From assembly GCA_001414345.1 (NCBI GenBank), contig LLCB01000033.1, forward strand, positions 124,001-188,000: a stretch of DNA of 64,000 nt, given 5' to 3'. This stretch comes from Hymenoscyphus infarciens (lineage: Eukaryota; Ascomycota; Leotiomycetes; Helotiales; Helotiaceae). Shown here one piece after another: positions 22,471-32,090 of this stretch; position 1 is the stretch's first letter, and every line of letters begins with the position of its first letter. Under the pieces are notes generated by a model. That model worked only from the letters and a program-made list of their open reading frames with translations, ran no database searches and was not told the DNA's origin. The position numbers and the translations under genes were made by a program.

Positions 22471-23200
22471 CTAAGGACAATCAATCCTCGCCGAATCATC
22501 ATATTCCACTTCCTGAATTCCATCCTTGGTAACAACCTTCACCAACATGCCCTTGAAATCGATCGGTAATCGCCTCTTCAACTCATCCGTACACATTCTC
22601 AAGATCTTCAATCCCTGCTCGTAATCAATATCTGGATGATGGTGTTTATCGAGGATCGAGAGACAGTAGTATTGTGCGTAGCCGTGGGCGGCGTATGGGA
22701 GGGGAGCGAGCGACGCTAGGTAGTCCATCCAGTATAGTGAGGGCTTGAGGGTGATGGGGTCGACGCCGCCGAGGAGGAGGTTGACGTTATAGGGCTTGCG
22801 AGAGCGGAGGGAGGATGCGAGTTCTCCGCGGACGAAGTGCGCTACTGCTGAGGGGGAGAGGTCGATGCCGTTGCGCATGGAGTACAGTTGGGCGTTTGCT
22901 TGGATGTATTCCGCAAATTGGACTATTGAAGAGAAACATTAGAAGGGGTGGCGCGATGCTGCGGTATTAGCATGTACATACTTGTGTCTCCTGCTTCTCC
23001 CGAGAAGGCCATCAGAGTATGTTTGTTCAACTGTCTTGTCTTGTCGTCGGCAGCTTTGAGGACGGTGGCACCTCTCATTGCGGCTTTCGAGGCAGCAATG
23101 AGAGTAAAGTCTTTACCAGTTATTCCAAGTAATACCTCCCTAGATTGAAAGCACAATTAGCATCTTCAAAACTGCCTCGTCCCTCCGGATGAACTTACAT
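22471..23200 (-). CDS. PRE1: 20S proteasome subunit beta type-4
   Basis: Three exons (23200-23199, 23139-22982, 22922-22471) give 203 residues, the usual size. The first coding exon is only AT: the ATG is split by a GTAAGT...TAG intron of 59 nt. The protein begins MEVLLGITGKDF and continues AASKAAMRGATVLKAADDKTRQL, HTLMAFSGEAGDT-IQFAEYIQAN, RKPYNVNLLLGG and YCLSILDKHHHPD, all hallmarks of beta-4. This subunit is catalytically inactive: it starts with Met, with no propeptide or N-terminal Thr. It sits in the beta rings of the proteasome core. It shares a 250-bp divergent promoter with RRP9. Confidence 0.95.
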
Positions 23201-23450
23201 GATTGCGGTGGTTTGTAAAGTTGAGCTTTGGGTGATATTTTGAAGCTCTTGAACCTACCTAAGCTCCAACGCGTGGAGCTGGCTTGCCTATCCAAAAGCC
23301 CCCTGTCAGATATCAACCACGTGATTAGGTATAGCCCGCGCTAAACCTGATCGGGAACCTTGTCAGAATTTGGAAGCGGCAGAATAATTTTTGTTCCAAA
23401 AAAGTTCACGCTCGAAGCATCCCTCCTCGAAGGCACCAGCGCAACCAACC
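23201..23450. promoter_or_regulatory. Shared divergent promoter region of PRE1 and RRP9
   Basis: Only 250 bp separate the two start codons, which point away from each other, so both promoters must lie here (or reach into the 5' ends). I do not recognise a specific factor site. Confidence 0.55.
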
Positions 23451-25184
23451 ATGTCTTCCTTCTTCACCATTCCTTCGTCAATGAAGAAGAGGAAAAGACT
23501 AGAAACAACCGAACCCCCGAAAAAACGATTAGCAAAAACTACCCCACGAGAATCAAAACCCGCGCGGAGAGAACGAGACGATTCCATATCAGGAAGTGGC
23601 AGTGAAGACAGCGATGATGGGGGAGACAATGAGGAATTCGAGGGACTGAGCGATTCCAGTAGTAATTCCGGCTCAGAAGGAAACGAAGATGGGGAAGAAA
23701 CCGCGGCAGAAAGACGCTTGCGACTCGCAGAACGCTACCTAGAAAACATCCGCGAAGAAGTCGATGAAGTAGGATTCGACGCCGAAGAAATCGATCGAGA
23801 CCTAATCGCCGAACGATTACAAGAAGATGCTGCAGAATCAAAGGGACGCATGTATAGGAAACTGGCGGAGGAATTGGATTTCGAGGAGGCTTCACATAGT
23901 GCTTTTAAGAATAATAGTGAACCGATTACGAGTATTGCTACTTGTCCGCCATACGCATATACTGTTTCCAAAGATATTACGCTGGTTAAATGGAGGATAC
24001 AAGATCTGCCTGCGAATCAATTCCCTCAAAAAAAGAAATCAAAGAAATCGAAATCGAAAAAACCCCCACCACCCCCTCGCCGAAAACCAACCCGCCTAGC
24101 CCTCGTCCGCGGCGACAAGAAAAAATCAAAAGACAACTCCTACCAAGGACACGTCGACTCTATCCTCACAGTCGCCGCCTCGCAGGATGGGAAATACGTG
24201 GTCACCGGTGGTCGAGATCGCAGAATCGTCGTCTGGGAAGCAGAAACTCTCAAACCCCTCCGAGTCTTCACTCAACATCGAGATTCCGTCACCGGTTTGG
24301 CATTCCGTCGCGGAACAAACCAATTATACTCCTCCTCCAAAGACCGCACAATAAAAGTCTGGTCCCTCGACGAATTAGCTTACATCGAAACCCTCTTCGG
24401 ACACCAAGACGAAGTAGTCGACATCGCGGCCCTCGCGCAAGAACGCTGTATCTCTGTCGGCGCTCGAGACCGCACAGCCCGTCTCTGGAAAGTAGTAGAA
24501 GAAACACAACTGGTTTTTCGCGGTGGCGGAGCGGAGAAGAAATCTCGGCATAGCACGACTCCTCGTGTTCTGGAGGGAAGTATGGATCGAGTAGCTATGA
24601 TAGATGAGGAGACATTTGTTACCGGGGGTGATAATGGTTGTATTTCTCTTTGGACAATTCATAAGAAGAAACCTATTTTCACCCTTGCGCATGCTCATGG
24701 ACTTGATCCTGCGCTTTTACCGGAAGAGGCTTCTGCTGAGACGAGGCCGGGGTTGGATATTGTTCCCTCTCCGCAGCCGAGATGGATTACTGCTTTGGCT
24801 ACGATTCCTTATTCGGATGTTATTTTGAGTGGGAGTTGGGATGGCTCATTGCGGGCGTGGAAAATGAGTGATGATAAGAAGAAGCTTGAAGCTTTGGGTG
24901 CTGTGGGCTCGTCGGTTGTTACTAACCCGACTCTAAATCTTGAAGAAGAGGGCAATTTAGTGGTCAAAGGAGTTATCAATGATATCTCCGTTTTTGAAAG
25001 AGGGGATCGAGGCAAAGATGGGGCCTGTGTTGTCGTCGCTGTGGGTAAAGAACATCGAATGGGACGATGGAAGAAAGTAGCTGGTAATAACGGGGCTGTT
25101 GTTTTTGAGATACCAAGGATTGAGAAGAAGAGTAAGGTGAACGGAAGTTTGCCTTTTGAAGGAGGAGAAGACAAAGAGTCATAG
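23451..25184 (+). CDS. RRP9: U3 snoRNP WD40 protein Rrp9 (U3-55K)
   Basis: Intronless, 577 residues from the ATG in ACCATGTC. A longer frame opens 60 nt upstream, but this ATG has the better context. The N-terminus is basic (MKKRKRLETTEPPKKRLAK) then acidic/Ser-rich, a nucleolar-type tail. A conserved helix (AERRLRLAERYLENIREEV) follows, then at least six WD40 repeats, e.g. GHVDSILTVAASQDGKYVVTGG, HRDSVTGLAF, SSSKDRTIKVW, GHQDEVVDI and SGSWDGSLRAWKM. A Lys/Pro-rich insertion lies between blades 1 and 2, as in the family. Rrp9 binds U3 box B/C snoRNA in the small-subunit processome for 18S rRNA maturation. Confidence 0.93.
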   Translation: MSSFFTIPSSMKKRKRLETTEPPKKRLAKTTPRESKPARRERDDSISGSGSEDSDDGGDNEEFEGLSDSSSNSGSEGNEDGEETAAERRLRLAERYLENIREEVDEVGFDAEEIDRDLIAERLQEDAAESKGRMYRKLAEELDFEEASHSAFKNNSEPITSIATCPPYAYTVSKDITLVKWRIQDLPANQFPQKKKSKKSKSKKPPPPPRRKPTRLALVRGDKKKSKDNSYQGHVDSILTVAASQDGKYVVTGGRDRRIVVWEAETLKPLRVFTQHRDSVTGLAFRRGTNQLYSSSKDRTIKVWSLDELAYIETLFGHQDEVVDIAALAQERCISVGARDRTARLWKVVEETQLVFRGGGAEKKSRHSTTPRVLEGSMDRVAMIDEETFVTGGDNGCISLWTIHKKKPIFTLAHAHGLDPALLPEEASAETRPGLDIVPSPQPRWITALATIPYSDVILSGSWDGSLRAWKMSDDKKKLEALGAVGSSVVTNPTLNLEEEGNLVVKGVINDISVFERGDRGKDGACVVVAVGKEHRMGRWKKVAGNNGAVVFEIPRIEKKSKVNGSLPFEGGEDKES

Positions 25185-25395
25185 AGAGAGTTGAAGTCAT
25201 GATATGAAATATGACGAGAATCGGAGTACGAGTATATGGCTCAGAAATGGCTGAGATATGTATGACATTGCAAGGAGGGAAATTTTTTGGTATCAATTAT
25301 GCCAGGTAACAATGGCAATGCCACTCCAAATGAGAATGAGTCACTTTTACAATGCCTCTTCCAAGTACAAAATACAAAACCAAATCTTCTCTACC
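25171..25395. repeat. Diverged intergenic repeat, copy 1
   Basis: Starts at the RRP9 stop region and shares ordered blocks with copies at 25445 and 26108: a GTCAWG...AAATGA/AAATAT block, GAGTATATG, GACATTG...AAGG, a TTTGGTATCAATTATG block, AATGGCAATGCCACTCC, and ACAAAATACAAA ending in TCTCT. Confidence 0.6.
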
Positions 25396-25444
25396 GAATC
25401 TACTCCTCCGGTCTTGGGTGCAGTTCATACAATCTTTCCGGAGA

Positions 25445-25681
25445 AGAATGAGTGATAGGGTCAAGTCTTGAAATGAAATGATGGCAAAGTTAGAGTAAGA
25501 GTATATGAGTGCTCAGATGTAGTTCAGAGGTAGTTCAGACATAGACATATATTACATTGTAAGGGGAACAAATTTGGTCTCAATTATATCAGTAGTAATG
25601 TCAATCACTGCCCTTCCAAATCAAAATGATCTTTCTTTTATATGCTCTAGTATAAAATACAATGAACAAATTTTCTCTGCC
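25445..25681. repeat. Diverged intergenic repeat, copy 2
   Basis: Same block order as copy 1 in the same orientation: GGGTCAAGTC, GAAATGAAATGATGGC, AGAGTATATGAG, TTTGGTCTCAATTAT, TAATGTCAATC, TATAAAATACAA, TTTTCTCTGCC. Confidence 0.6.
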
Positions 25682-26107
25682 AGCTTACTTGCTGCCCCCA
25701 AACTTGCTACTAGCTTACAGACCCCTTTCCAAATGAAAATCACTCCGTACCAAAAAGTCGTCTCATCTCGCAACTTACATAAATTATCCCTTAAACCTTG
25801 AGCTTTGAAACAAAGGAATATACAACAAACCCCGCTTTGAACGATCTGGAGTAATAATAAAAGAGATTCCAGCCACCCTCCTTCCATGTTTTATCGGACA
25901 GTGCGGAAAGGTCGATGTGCAACAAACCAAGCCGTCCAAGGATAGACAGCATTTACTAGACGTTACATGTCACCAAGTCCTCCCAGGTTCCTTGATCATT
26001 TTGGGCCCAAGGTCAATTATTGGCTTACTCGATGTTTCGCAGCTTACTCCCAACCCTCTTTTTGGCCCCCACAAATGAATTATGTGCGTTGGCTTACCTA
26101 GCGAAGA
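25682..26107. other. Intergenic spacer between repeat copies
   Basis: Convergent intergenic DNA between RRP9 and SAD1. No gene or RNA seen. Confidence 0.4.
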
Positions 26108-26418
26108 AGGGGAGATAGAGTGATGGAGTCAAGGTCATGGAAATGAAATTGTTGTCAAGAATTGGAGTTCGCTGCTATGTGTGGACATTGAAGGCGGGAA
26201 CTGTTAGCAATGCCACTCCACTCTTTCACACTGCTCAAGAATCAAGTTTTCAACCAGTGAGGGGTTCATCCAATCGAATAAAGTACGATGTGCACTGGTG
26301 CTCTGGCGTGTATCATTGTCAGGGGAAATATTTTGGCATCAATTATGCCTGTGGTAATAGCAATGCCACCCCCGAAACCAGAATGAGCTACTAAAATACA
26401 AACACTGAATTCTCCGCC
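26108..26418. repeat. Diverged intergenic repeat, copy 3
   Basis: Third copy, same orientation: GTGATGGAGTCAAGGTCATG, GAAATGAAATTG, GACATTGAAGG, TTTTGGCATCAATTATGCC, AATAGCAATGCCACCCC, GAATGAG, AAAATACAAA, AATTCTCCGCC. It ends at the SAD1 stop. Confidence 0.6.
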
Positions 26419-26419
26419 G

Positions 26420-28144
26420 TTATGACTTTGTCCCATTCGTCTGTTTCCCCTTCCCCTTCCCCTCCCTCCTCCGTTCCCAAACTTGCAAATAAGTCTCCCC
26501 CAAATACAAAAGTTCCTTCTGCGTCTTCTCAACAAACAAATCTTGAACCTGTACCCATTCCTCCCTCCCACGATCCCTCATCTGCACCTTCCACATCCTC
26601 TTCTCCGCCTCTCCCTCCACACTATCCTCCCGTCCTCGTACTGCTTCATGGACAATGTTCGCCACGAGATCATACCATATTGGTTCGCCCATCTGATGAA
26701 ATTTCGGGTTGGGCTCGACGTAAGGTCCCATATCTAGATTCCTCGCATCGAAAGTGACGATCGTGGGGTTCCGTTCTTCGACGAATTTGTTTTTCGAAAA
26801 GCGCTTGATGTGGAAGAGGAGGTAGGGTGGGAGAGGATGGAGGAGACGATAGCGGCGGCGGGAATTGAGATGTTCTTGTGATTTTAGGCCGTCGTATTTT
26901 GAGAGGATGGAGGTGAGTGGGATTTGAGGGATGATATTTCGTTCTAGTTCGTCTTGGAATAAAGGTGCGGTTGGGAGGTCGAGAGTAAGCATTAAGAATC
27001 TAGAAATGTCGGATTTCACTTCTGCAGCTTCTTCGAATCGTAATCGGTCGCCTGCGTCGGCTTTGGCGGTTATGGCTTGCGATTCGACTTTTAGTTTTCC
27101 TTGGAAGCATTTTTGGATCATGCTGCTCCCGGGTTTCGTTTTTGATCCACCGAGGGCGAGGTGCAGATTGTTTAGGAACCAGGAGAGAAAGTCCACAGGA
27201 TCAGATTGTGTTGTGAGTGTAAATTTCTTGTTCGATTTCAGGGAGATTTCTTGGAGGAGTTCGTGAGGTGAGACGTGGGATTTGAAAGCTCTCGGATTCC
27301 AGATTTTTCGAATGAGGATCGATAGTCGCTTGACGAGCTCGGGTTTGCTGGTGAAGTCCTCTTGCATGAAGTAGTTTCGTAGTGGCGGGACGTGGGAGAG
27401 GGCTTGGACTACGACGTTGAAGTAGTCGTTGTCTTTGATGTTGTTCATTCCTACGAAGCCGGGGGTGTATTCTTTCCCGAGTAGTGTCCATGCGGTTTTT
27501 TCTTCTCGGTCTAGGAGCATGACTTGTTCTTTTGTGTATCGAGGGTCGGAGACGAATTTGATGTCATCCAGACTCTTGTTCTTTACTTCGTAGCCTTCTG
27601 GTAGAACGTACACCTTTTGCGTTTGCATATTGATATAAACATGATGTCCGACTTCCAGAGCATGGAAATAAGCATGCGATTTTGGGCCCCTTCCTTGGTA
27701 ATATTTTCCGCAGACCAGACAGGCGTAGACATTTATATTCGAGAGTGAGACGCAACAGAGCTTTTCGAAGTCGAAATCGAGGACACCGCGATTGATAGTA
27801 TCGAGGTAAAGGTCGTCGAAGCCCTCTGGAGGAGCTTCTTGTCGTATCGGTCTGGCTGGGATATTCAAATCTTCTTCTTCCTCCTCCTCCTCCTCCTCGT
27901 CCTCCTCCCTTCCATTTGCCCCCTCTATCTCCTGTTCGGGTTCGGGCTCGGTTTCTTTGGATTCGTGGATGCGCAATCGCTTTACGGCTGGGGTGACGGA
28001 GCCATCATCGATATCTTTACGTTTCCGCGATAGGCCATTGGGAGTTGAGACTTCAGTCATTGTTTTGTTGGGCTGGGGAGAAGCTGGTGGACTGATGGTG
28101 TTGATGGACTTTTGTTTCTGCTGCCTCGCTTGTAGCCTTGCCAT
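26420..28144 (-). CDS. SAD1: Tri-snRNP assembly protein Sad1/USP39 (inactive ubiquitin protease)
   Basis: Intronless, 574 residues. An acidic N-terminal tail (DEEEEEEEEED) precedes a zf-UBP zinc finger from about residue 125: CCVSLSNINVYACLVCGKYY...SHAYFHALEVGHHVYIN. The USP fold follows: TPGFVGMNNIKDNDYFNVVVQALSHV at the Cys box, DPVDFLSWFLNNLH, and LLFHIKRFSKNKF. The catalytic Cys of active USPs is Asp here (NDYFN) and no GHY catalytic His box is visible, as known for the Sad1/USP39 family. Those proteins act in U4/U6.U5 tri-snRNP maturation and splicing rather than deubiquitination. It is convergent with RRP9. Confidence 0.93.
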   Translation of the reverse strand: MARLQARQQKQKSINTISPPASPQPNKTMTEVSTPNGLSRKRKDIDDGSVTPAVKRLRIHESKETEPEPEQEIEGANGREEDEEEEEEEEEDLNIPARPIRQEAPPEGFDDLYLDTINRGVLDFDFEKLCCVSLSNINVYACLVCGKYYQGRGPKSHAYFHALEVGHHVYINMQTQKVYVLPEGYEVKNKSLDDIKFVSDPRYTKEQVMLLDREEKTAWTLLGKEYTPGFVGMNNIKDNDYFNVVVQALSHVPPLRNYFMQEDFTSKPELVKRLSILIRKIWNPRAFKSHVSPHELLQEISLKSNKKFTLTTQSDPVDFLSWFLNNLHLALGGSKTKPGSSMIQKCFQGKLKVESQAITAKADAGDRLRFEEAAEVKSDISRFLMLTLDLPTAPLFQDELERNIIPQIPLTSILSKYDGLKSQEHLNSRRRYRLLHPLPPYLLFHIKRFSKNKFVEERNPTIVTFDARNLDMGPYVEPNPKFHQMGEPIWYDLVANIVHEAVRGREDSVEGEAEKRMWKVQMRDRGREEWVQVQDLFVEKTQKELLYLGETYLQVWERRREGKGKGKQTNGTKS

Positions 28145-28635
28145 GAGAGTTGATCTAATGCACGATGAATCTTGGCGGTACTACCAGCGAAAACTTGACG
28201 AAATTCGACTTTCGCGCCTCCTCATTTTATGGAGTAAATAGCTCTGGATAAAGAATATAGATTCGATATAGTTACTCAGAAATAGTTCAACTACAGTTCC
28301 ATAGTATATATTATTCCCTGAAAGAGGGGTTGTGCAAGGATAAAAAGGCTGTGAGTGTCGAGTGCTCACATTTTTGCAGAAGGGTGGAAAATCACGGTAC
28401 CTAGTAGAGGCTGCAGGTGGAGGCTGTAGCGAAGCTTCTTCCCTAACTTCCCACGGGCAGCGACGCGCCTCCACCTGGAAAGACATTTATCAACATCAAC
28501 ACCATCCACATCTACATCTAAAGCCTTCCAAACTTGCGAAAAGCGGTCCACGTCTGAGCCTCCACCTCACTCATACATAACTTCGATTCCACAACATCCA
28601 CAACATCCCACCCCATCGCATCGCATCTTCATATA
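28145..28635. promoter_or_regulatory. Divergent promoter region between SAD1 and H2A.Z
   Basis: 490 bp between two outward-facing start codons. The H2A.Z side is CA-rich with CCACATC/CAACATC repeats just before the ATG, typical of a fungal leader. No specific factor site identified. Confidence 0.5.
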
Positions 28636-29608
28636 ATGGCTGGTGGAAAAGGCAAATCTTCAGGCGGCAAGTCGTCTGGAGGAAAGGTTGGCGCCGATGG
28701 AAACAAGAAGCAGCAATCCCACTCCAGCAAGGCTGGTCTCCAGGTTCGTATTGGCGCAACCACGTCTTTTCCTCTTTAACCCACCACTTTCGCATTATCT
28801 TTTCGACCATTGAGGATTAGTATTTCGATACCGACACTATACTAGAGCTTGAGCTCGAGCTTGAGCTTGCGACACCGACACCGACACCGACACCCCACCA
28901 TGTCGCGTCATCATCGCAACGCAAACACTGAGCTGGACGATGGACGATGGACGAGAATTGGCGCAAGGGAGGAAGACAATTAATTCACCACCACCCGTAC
29001 AGCGAACACGATGCATCTACGAACCTGCTACTCGATCTCACTACCGTCGGTCTTCACGATGGCACGACGCGCCGCCAATCAACACTGCGATGGCTTCCTC
29101 TAGACACACGATCCGACCCATCCGCAGACCATTCCGCAGACCATTCCGCAGACAGCGCACTTTCTAGCAGAAAAAATGACATTAGCGCGACGTGGAAAAC
29201 CTGAAATCCATGCTGACCTTCAAATGTACAGTTCCCATGTGGTCGTGTCAAGCGATTCTTGAAGAACAACACCCAGAACAAGATGCGCGTAGGAGCAAAG
29301 GCAGCCGTCTACGTTACCGCAGTCCTCGAATACCTCACAGCCGAAGTTCTCGAGCTGGCAGGAGTGAGTCATTCCCATCTCTCATCTCACTTGGTCCATA
29401 CTAATTCACTCGTTCCCAGAATGCCGCCAAGGATCTCAAAGTCAAGCGTATCACCCCTCGCCATCTACAACTCGCCATCCGCGGTGACGAAGAACTCGAT
29501 ACCCTAATCCGCGCAACTATCGCCTTCGGAGGTGTCCTACCACATATCAACCGCGCTCTGTTGCTAAAGGTCGAGCAAAAGAAGAAACAAAAGGCTCTTG
29601 AGGTTTAG
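28636..29608 (+). CDS. HTZ1: Histone variant H2A.Z
   Basis: Exons 28636-28743, 29232-29363 and 29420-29608 encode 142 residues. The N-terminal tail [17 protein letters not shown] is the H2A.Z acetylatable tail. [72 protein letters not shown] and [10 protein letters not shown] follow. The IRGDEELD acidic patch and GGVLPHI distinguish H2A.Z from canonical H2A. It is deposited by SWR1 at promoter nucleosomes. The first intron is unusually long (488 nt) and carries short tandem arrays, while the second is 56 nt. Confidence 0.95.
28845..28894. repeat. GAGCTT and CCGACA tandem arrays inside H2A.Z intron 1
   Basis: A GAGCTTGAGCTCGAGCTT-type hexamer array followed directly by four CCGACA units. Both lie within the long first intron. 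Confidence 0.75.
29119..29153. repeat. CCATTCCGCAGA tandem array inside H2A.Z intron 1
   Basis: Three near-identical 12-nt units in a row within the same intron. Confidence 0.75.
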
Positions 29609-30437
29609 ATGTTTTGAATTTTGCTTATGAAGTGCGATTCATGGTCTTAAGTTTCGGATTTTTTAATTTGGTCTTCTCTTTCTTCTCTTTTTGTTTTGTG
29701 TCGTACTTGGAGGTGTATTGGGAAATATTTTCGCGCTGCTCTTTGGACTTTTCTGTCATGGTTGGGAAGGGAGGGGGGTTATGAGAGGGTGAATGAACGG
29801 GCTGAAAGGTGGAATGAACAAAATACCCATCGCCCAAGGCTTCTCTATGGGTTTGAATGAAGTCGAGCGAAGCGAAAATAAGTCGTCGGAGCGGTTCTGG
29901 CAGATGTACTATTAAATTAAAATGAAGCTTACTTCCACTCTTAGGTGGTTTTTGCTTTTTTGCTTGATCGATTCAGAGGCTGGCATCTAGGTAGGTCACA
30001 CGTTTCAAGATTCGAGGCAAAGTCCTCAATAGCCACGTTTTTTCTTTGTCCGATGGAAATTCCATGATCCTTCTAGATTACTTTCTTGCTCTAGATGACT
30101 GGCTGTCGGGTCCAGCTTTTGAGTGGCGTTCTGGCGGCTCTCAAAGAAACGTGGTTTTGGACAAAGAGAGAGTTTGATGTCGTGTTTTCCCCACTCATAA
30201 CTGCTGCCACGGTGTTGGTATTTTATCCCATGCTATGCCTATACACATTTCCTCTTCGTCCTCATACTTCATACTTTTGTAAAGTTTGTTCTGAGCATTA
30301 TTACAAGATACATTTTAAAGTCATTGCAATATCACGATACACCATTCCAGTCACAATCTAGCAAAGCATCCTCAGTCACAGATAGATACCATAGATTCAC
30401 ACATCGCAGAAGGCTATCCACTCAAAACTCTTTGAGA
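29609..30437. other. Intergenic, no gene seen
   Basis: 3' region of H2A.Z and presumed promoter of the next gene. No motif-bearing frame. Confidence 0.45.
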
Positions 30438-32090
30438 ATGGCCCTCTTTGAAACAAGCAGTCGACCCTCACTCCTGCACAGATCATTGAAAAATCACAAC
30501 AGCATGAGCACCACAACTCCACCTCAATACATTGAACCTCCCTCAACACCTTCGATTACCACACCTCATATCCGACCACCTCCTGTCCCACCAAAACCTG
30601 TGAAGTATATACCAAAAAGCAAAACTTCCACGGAGGGGAAAGACACGAGGGAAATGAAGACAAGGAAGGAAGGGAAAATGCAAGCACCGAAATATTTACA
30701 ACTCCCCTCCACACCTCCTATTTCTCCTACCTCGCCTACATCCCCAGAATTGATACCACCATCCCCACCACCGAAAAGTCCCAACACGATTGCTCGTGCC
30801 AAATGCCCTCCACACAGTAGTAGTAATACAAGCACAAGAAATGCCCCAGCAAAAGCACCACCTAGATTACACTTGCGGACCTTACTCCCCACACCCCCTC
30901 TATCACCAGATTTCAAAAAACTGATAATACCCGCAGTCAATCCCTGGAAATGGCGCTGTTGCGCTTGCGGGAGAGGATATGCACTGGGTGTAACGAGAAG
31001 ATGTCTGGAGGATGGACATCTTTTCTGTGGTTCAACCTCTATTTCCTCTACCTACTCATCCTCTTCATATTCTTCCTCTAGAGGCAGGAACAAAGAACGG
31101 GGTGGTGGGAGGGTGGGAGGTAGGAAGTGTGGGGTGGACTTTGATTACGGGGGGTGGATGCGTTGGGGTGCTTTGAGACGGGAGAAGAGGGTTTGCGAAC
31201 TTCCTGGCTCAGGAGGGTCAGGAGGGTCAGGAGGACTAGGGTGGATGGTTAGGAGGGATTGTTGGGTTGATTGTGGGTTTCCCGGGGAGTGTGGGGGGTT
31301 TCGACGGTGGTTGAGGAGGGAGAAAGGGAGGTTTGAGGGGGTTGGGGGGGATGATGGGGGTGGTGTGGAGGATGGAGGAGGGATTGGGGAACAGGAAGAA
31401 GAGGAGTTGTATTTGAGGAGGGAGATGGTACAGAGATTTTTTGATGGGGATGAAAGTTCTTCTTCGTCGTCGTCTGACGAGAGTGAGGGAGAGGGGTTTG
31501 AGGGCGCTGGGTTGGAAGAGGATGTTGAAGGGGTCGAGGAGATACGGAGACAGTTTGGGGAGGGACTTGAGGTTGAGGTTGATGAGAGGAGGGTTGTTGG
31601 CGAGCGCGCGAGGGATGAGGAGGGCGATATTGTTATGAGGGATCTAGATGTGGATGTTGGAGCGGGGATAAGTGGTGGCACGGAATACCCTAGTAATTTC
31701 CAGATCGATATCTCAAGGATGATCGATGGGATGTTGAATACTGGGTTCGGCGAGAGTCCCCCTAGTAGTCCATTGAAGGAGGAAGTTTTTTGTGAGTGGA
31801 CCAGGAGTAGCGAACGAAGCGAGAGTGAGCGTAGCGAGCTCCAAAAACATGAGCTTGAGCGGGCTGAGCTCGAGAGGAAGGAGAGTGAGAGAAGTAATTG
31901 CGAGGAGTGGGAAAATCAAAGTTCTAGTATATGGAAGGATGATTTTGGGGATCTTGAAATTAGGGAGATGAGTGAGAAGATCGATCCTGACAATTCGATT
32001 TTGACTGAGTGTTTGAGGGGAAGTAGTTTGTTGGTTAGGAGGTACGAGGTTGGGGAGGAGATGTTTGGGGATGAGGAGGGGGTTTTTTGA
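30438..32090 (+). CDS. Fungal orphan protein, Pro/Ser-rich with a Cys-containing core
   Basis: Single frame of 550 residues from the first ATG; the frame opens further upstream only through non-ATG codons. Residues 1-160 are Pro/Ser/Thr-rich with repeated SPTSP and PPSPPPK. The core runs from about residue 170: NPWKWRCCACGRGYALGVTRRCLEDGHLFC, then KCGVDFDYGGWMRWGALRREKR, then RDCWVDCGFPGECGGF. Its Cys/His spacing could bind zinc, and I know similar WKWRCC...CLEDGHxFC proteins only as uncharacterised filamentous-fungal proteins. After that come Gly-rich and strongly acidic/Ser stretches. No transmembrane segment or signal peptide. Function unknown. Confidence 0.65.
   Translation: MALFETSSRPSLLHRSLKNHNSMSTTTPPQYIEPPSTPSITTPHIRPPPVPPKPVKYIPKSKTSTEGKDTREMKTRKEGKMQAPKYLQLPSTPPISPTSPTSPELIPPSPPPKSPNTIARAKCPPHSSSNTSTRNAPAKAPPRLHLRTLLPTPPLSPDFKKLIIPAVNPWKWRCCACGRGYALGVTRRCLEDGHLFCGSTSISSTYSSSSYSSSRGRNKERGGGRVGGRKCGVDFDYGGWMRWGALRREKRVCELPGSGGSGGSGGLGWMVRRDCWVDCGFPGECGGFRRWLRREKGRFEGVGGDDGGGVEDGGGIGEQEEEELYLRREMVQRFFDGDESSSSSSSDESEGEGFEGAGLEEDVEGVEEIRRQFGEGLEVEVDERRVVGERARDEEGDIVMRDLDVDVGAGISGGTEYPSNFQIDISRMIDGMLNTGFGESPPSSPLKEEVFCEWTRSSERSESERSELQKHELERAELERKESERSNCEEWENQSSSIWKDDFGDLEIREMSEKIDPDNSILTECLRGSSLLVRRYEVGEEMFGDEEGVF

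Noticed and set aside
23990..24553. 187-residue Arg/Ser-rich plus-strand frame
   Set aside because: It is the shadow of RRP9 in another frame; RRP9 shows clear WD40 repeats.
31145..31681. 178-residue Ser/Pro-rich minus-strand frame
   Set aside because: Antisense shadow of the acidic/Gly-rich part of the orphan protein, with no independent motif.
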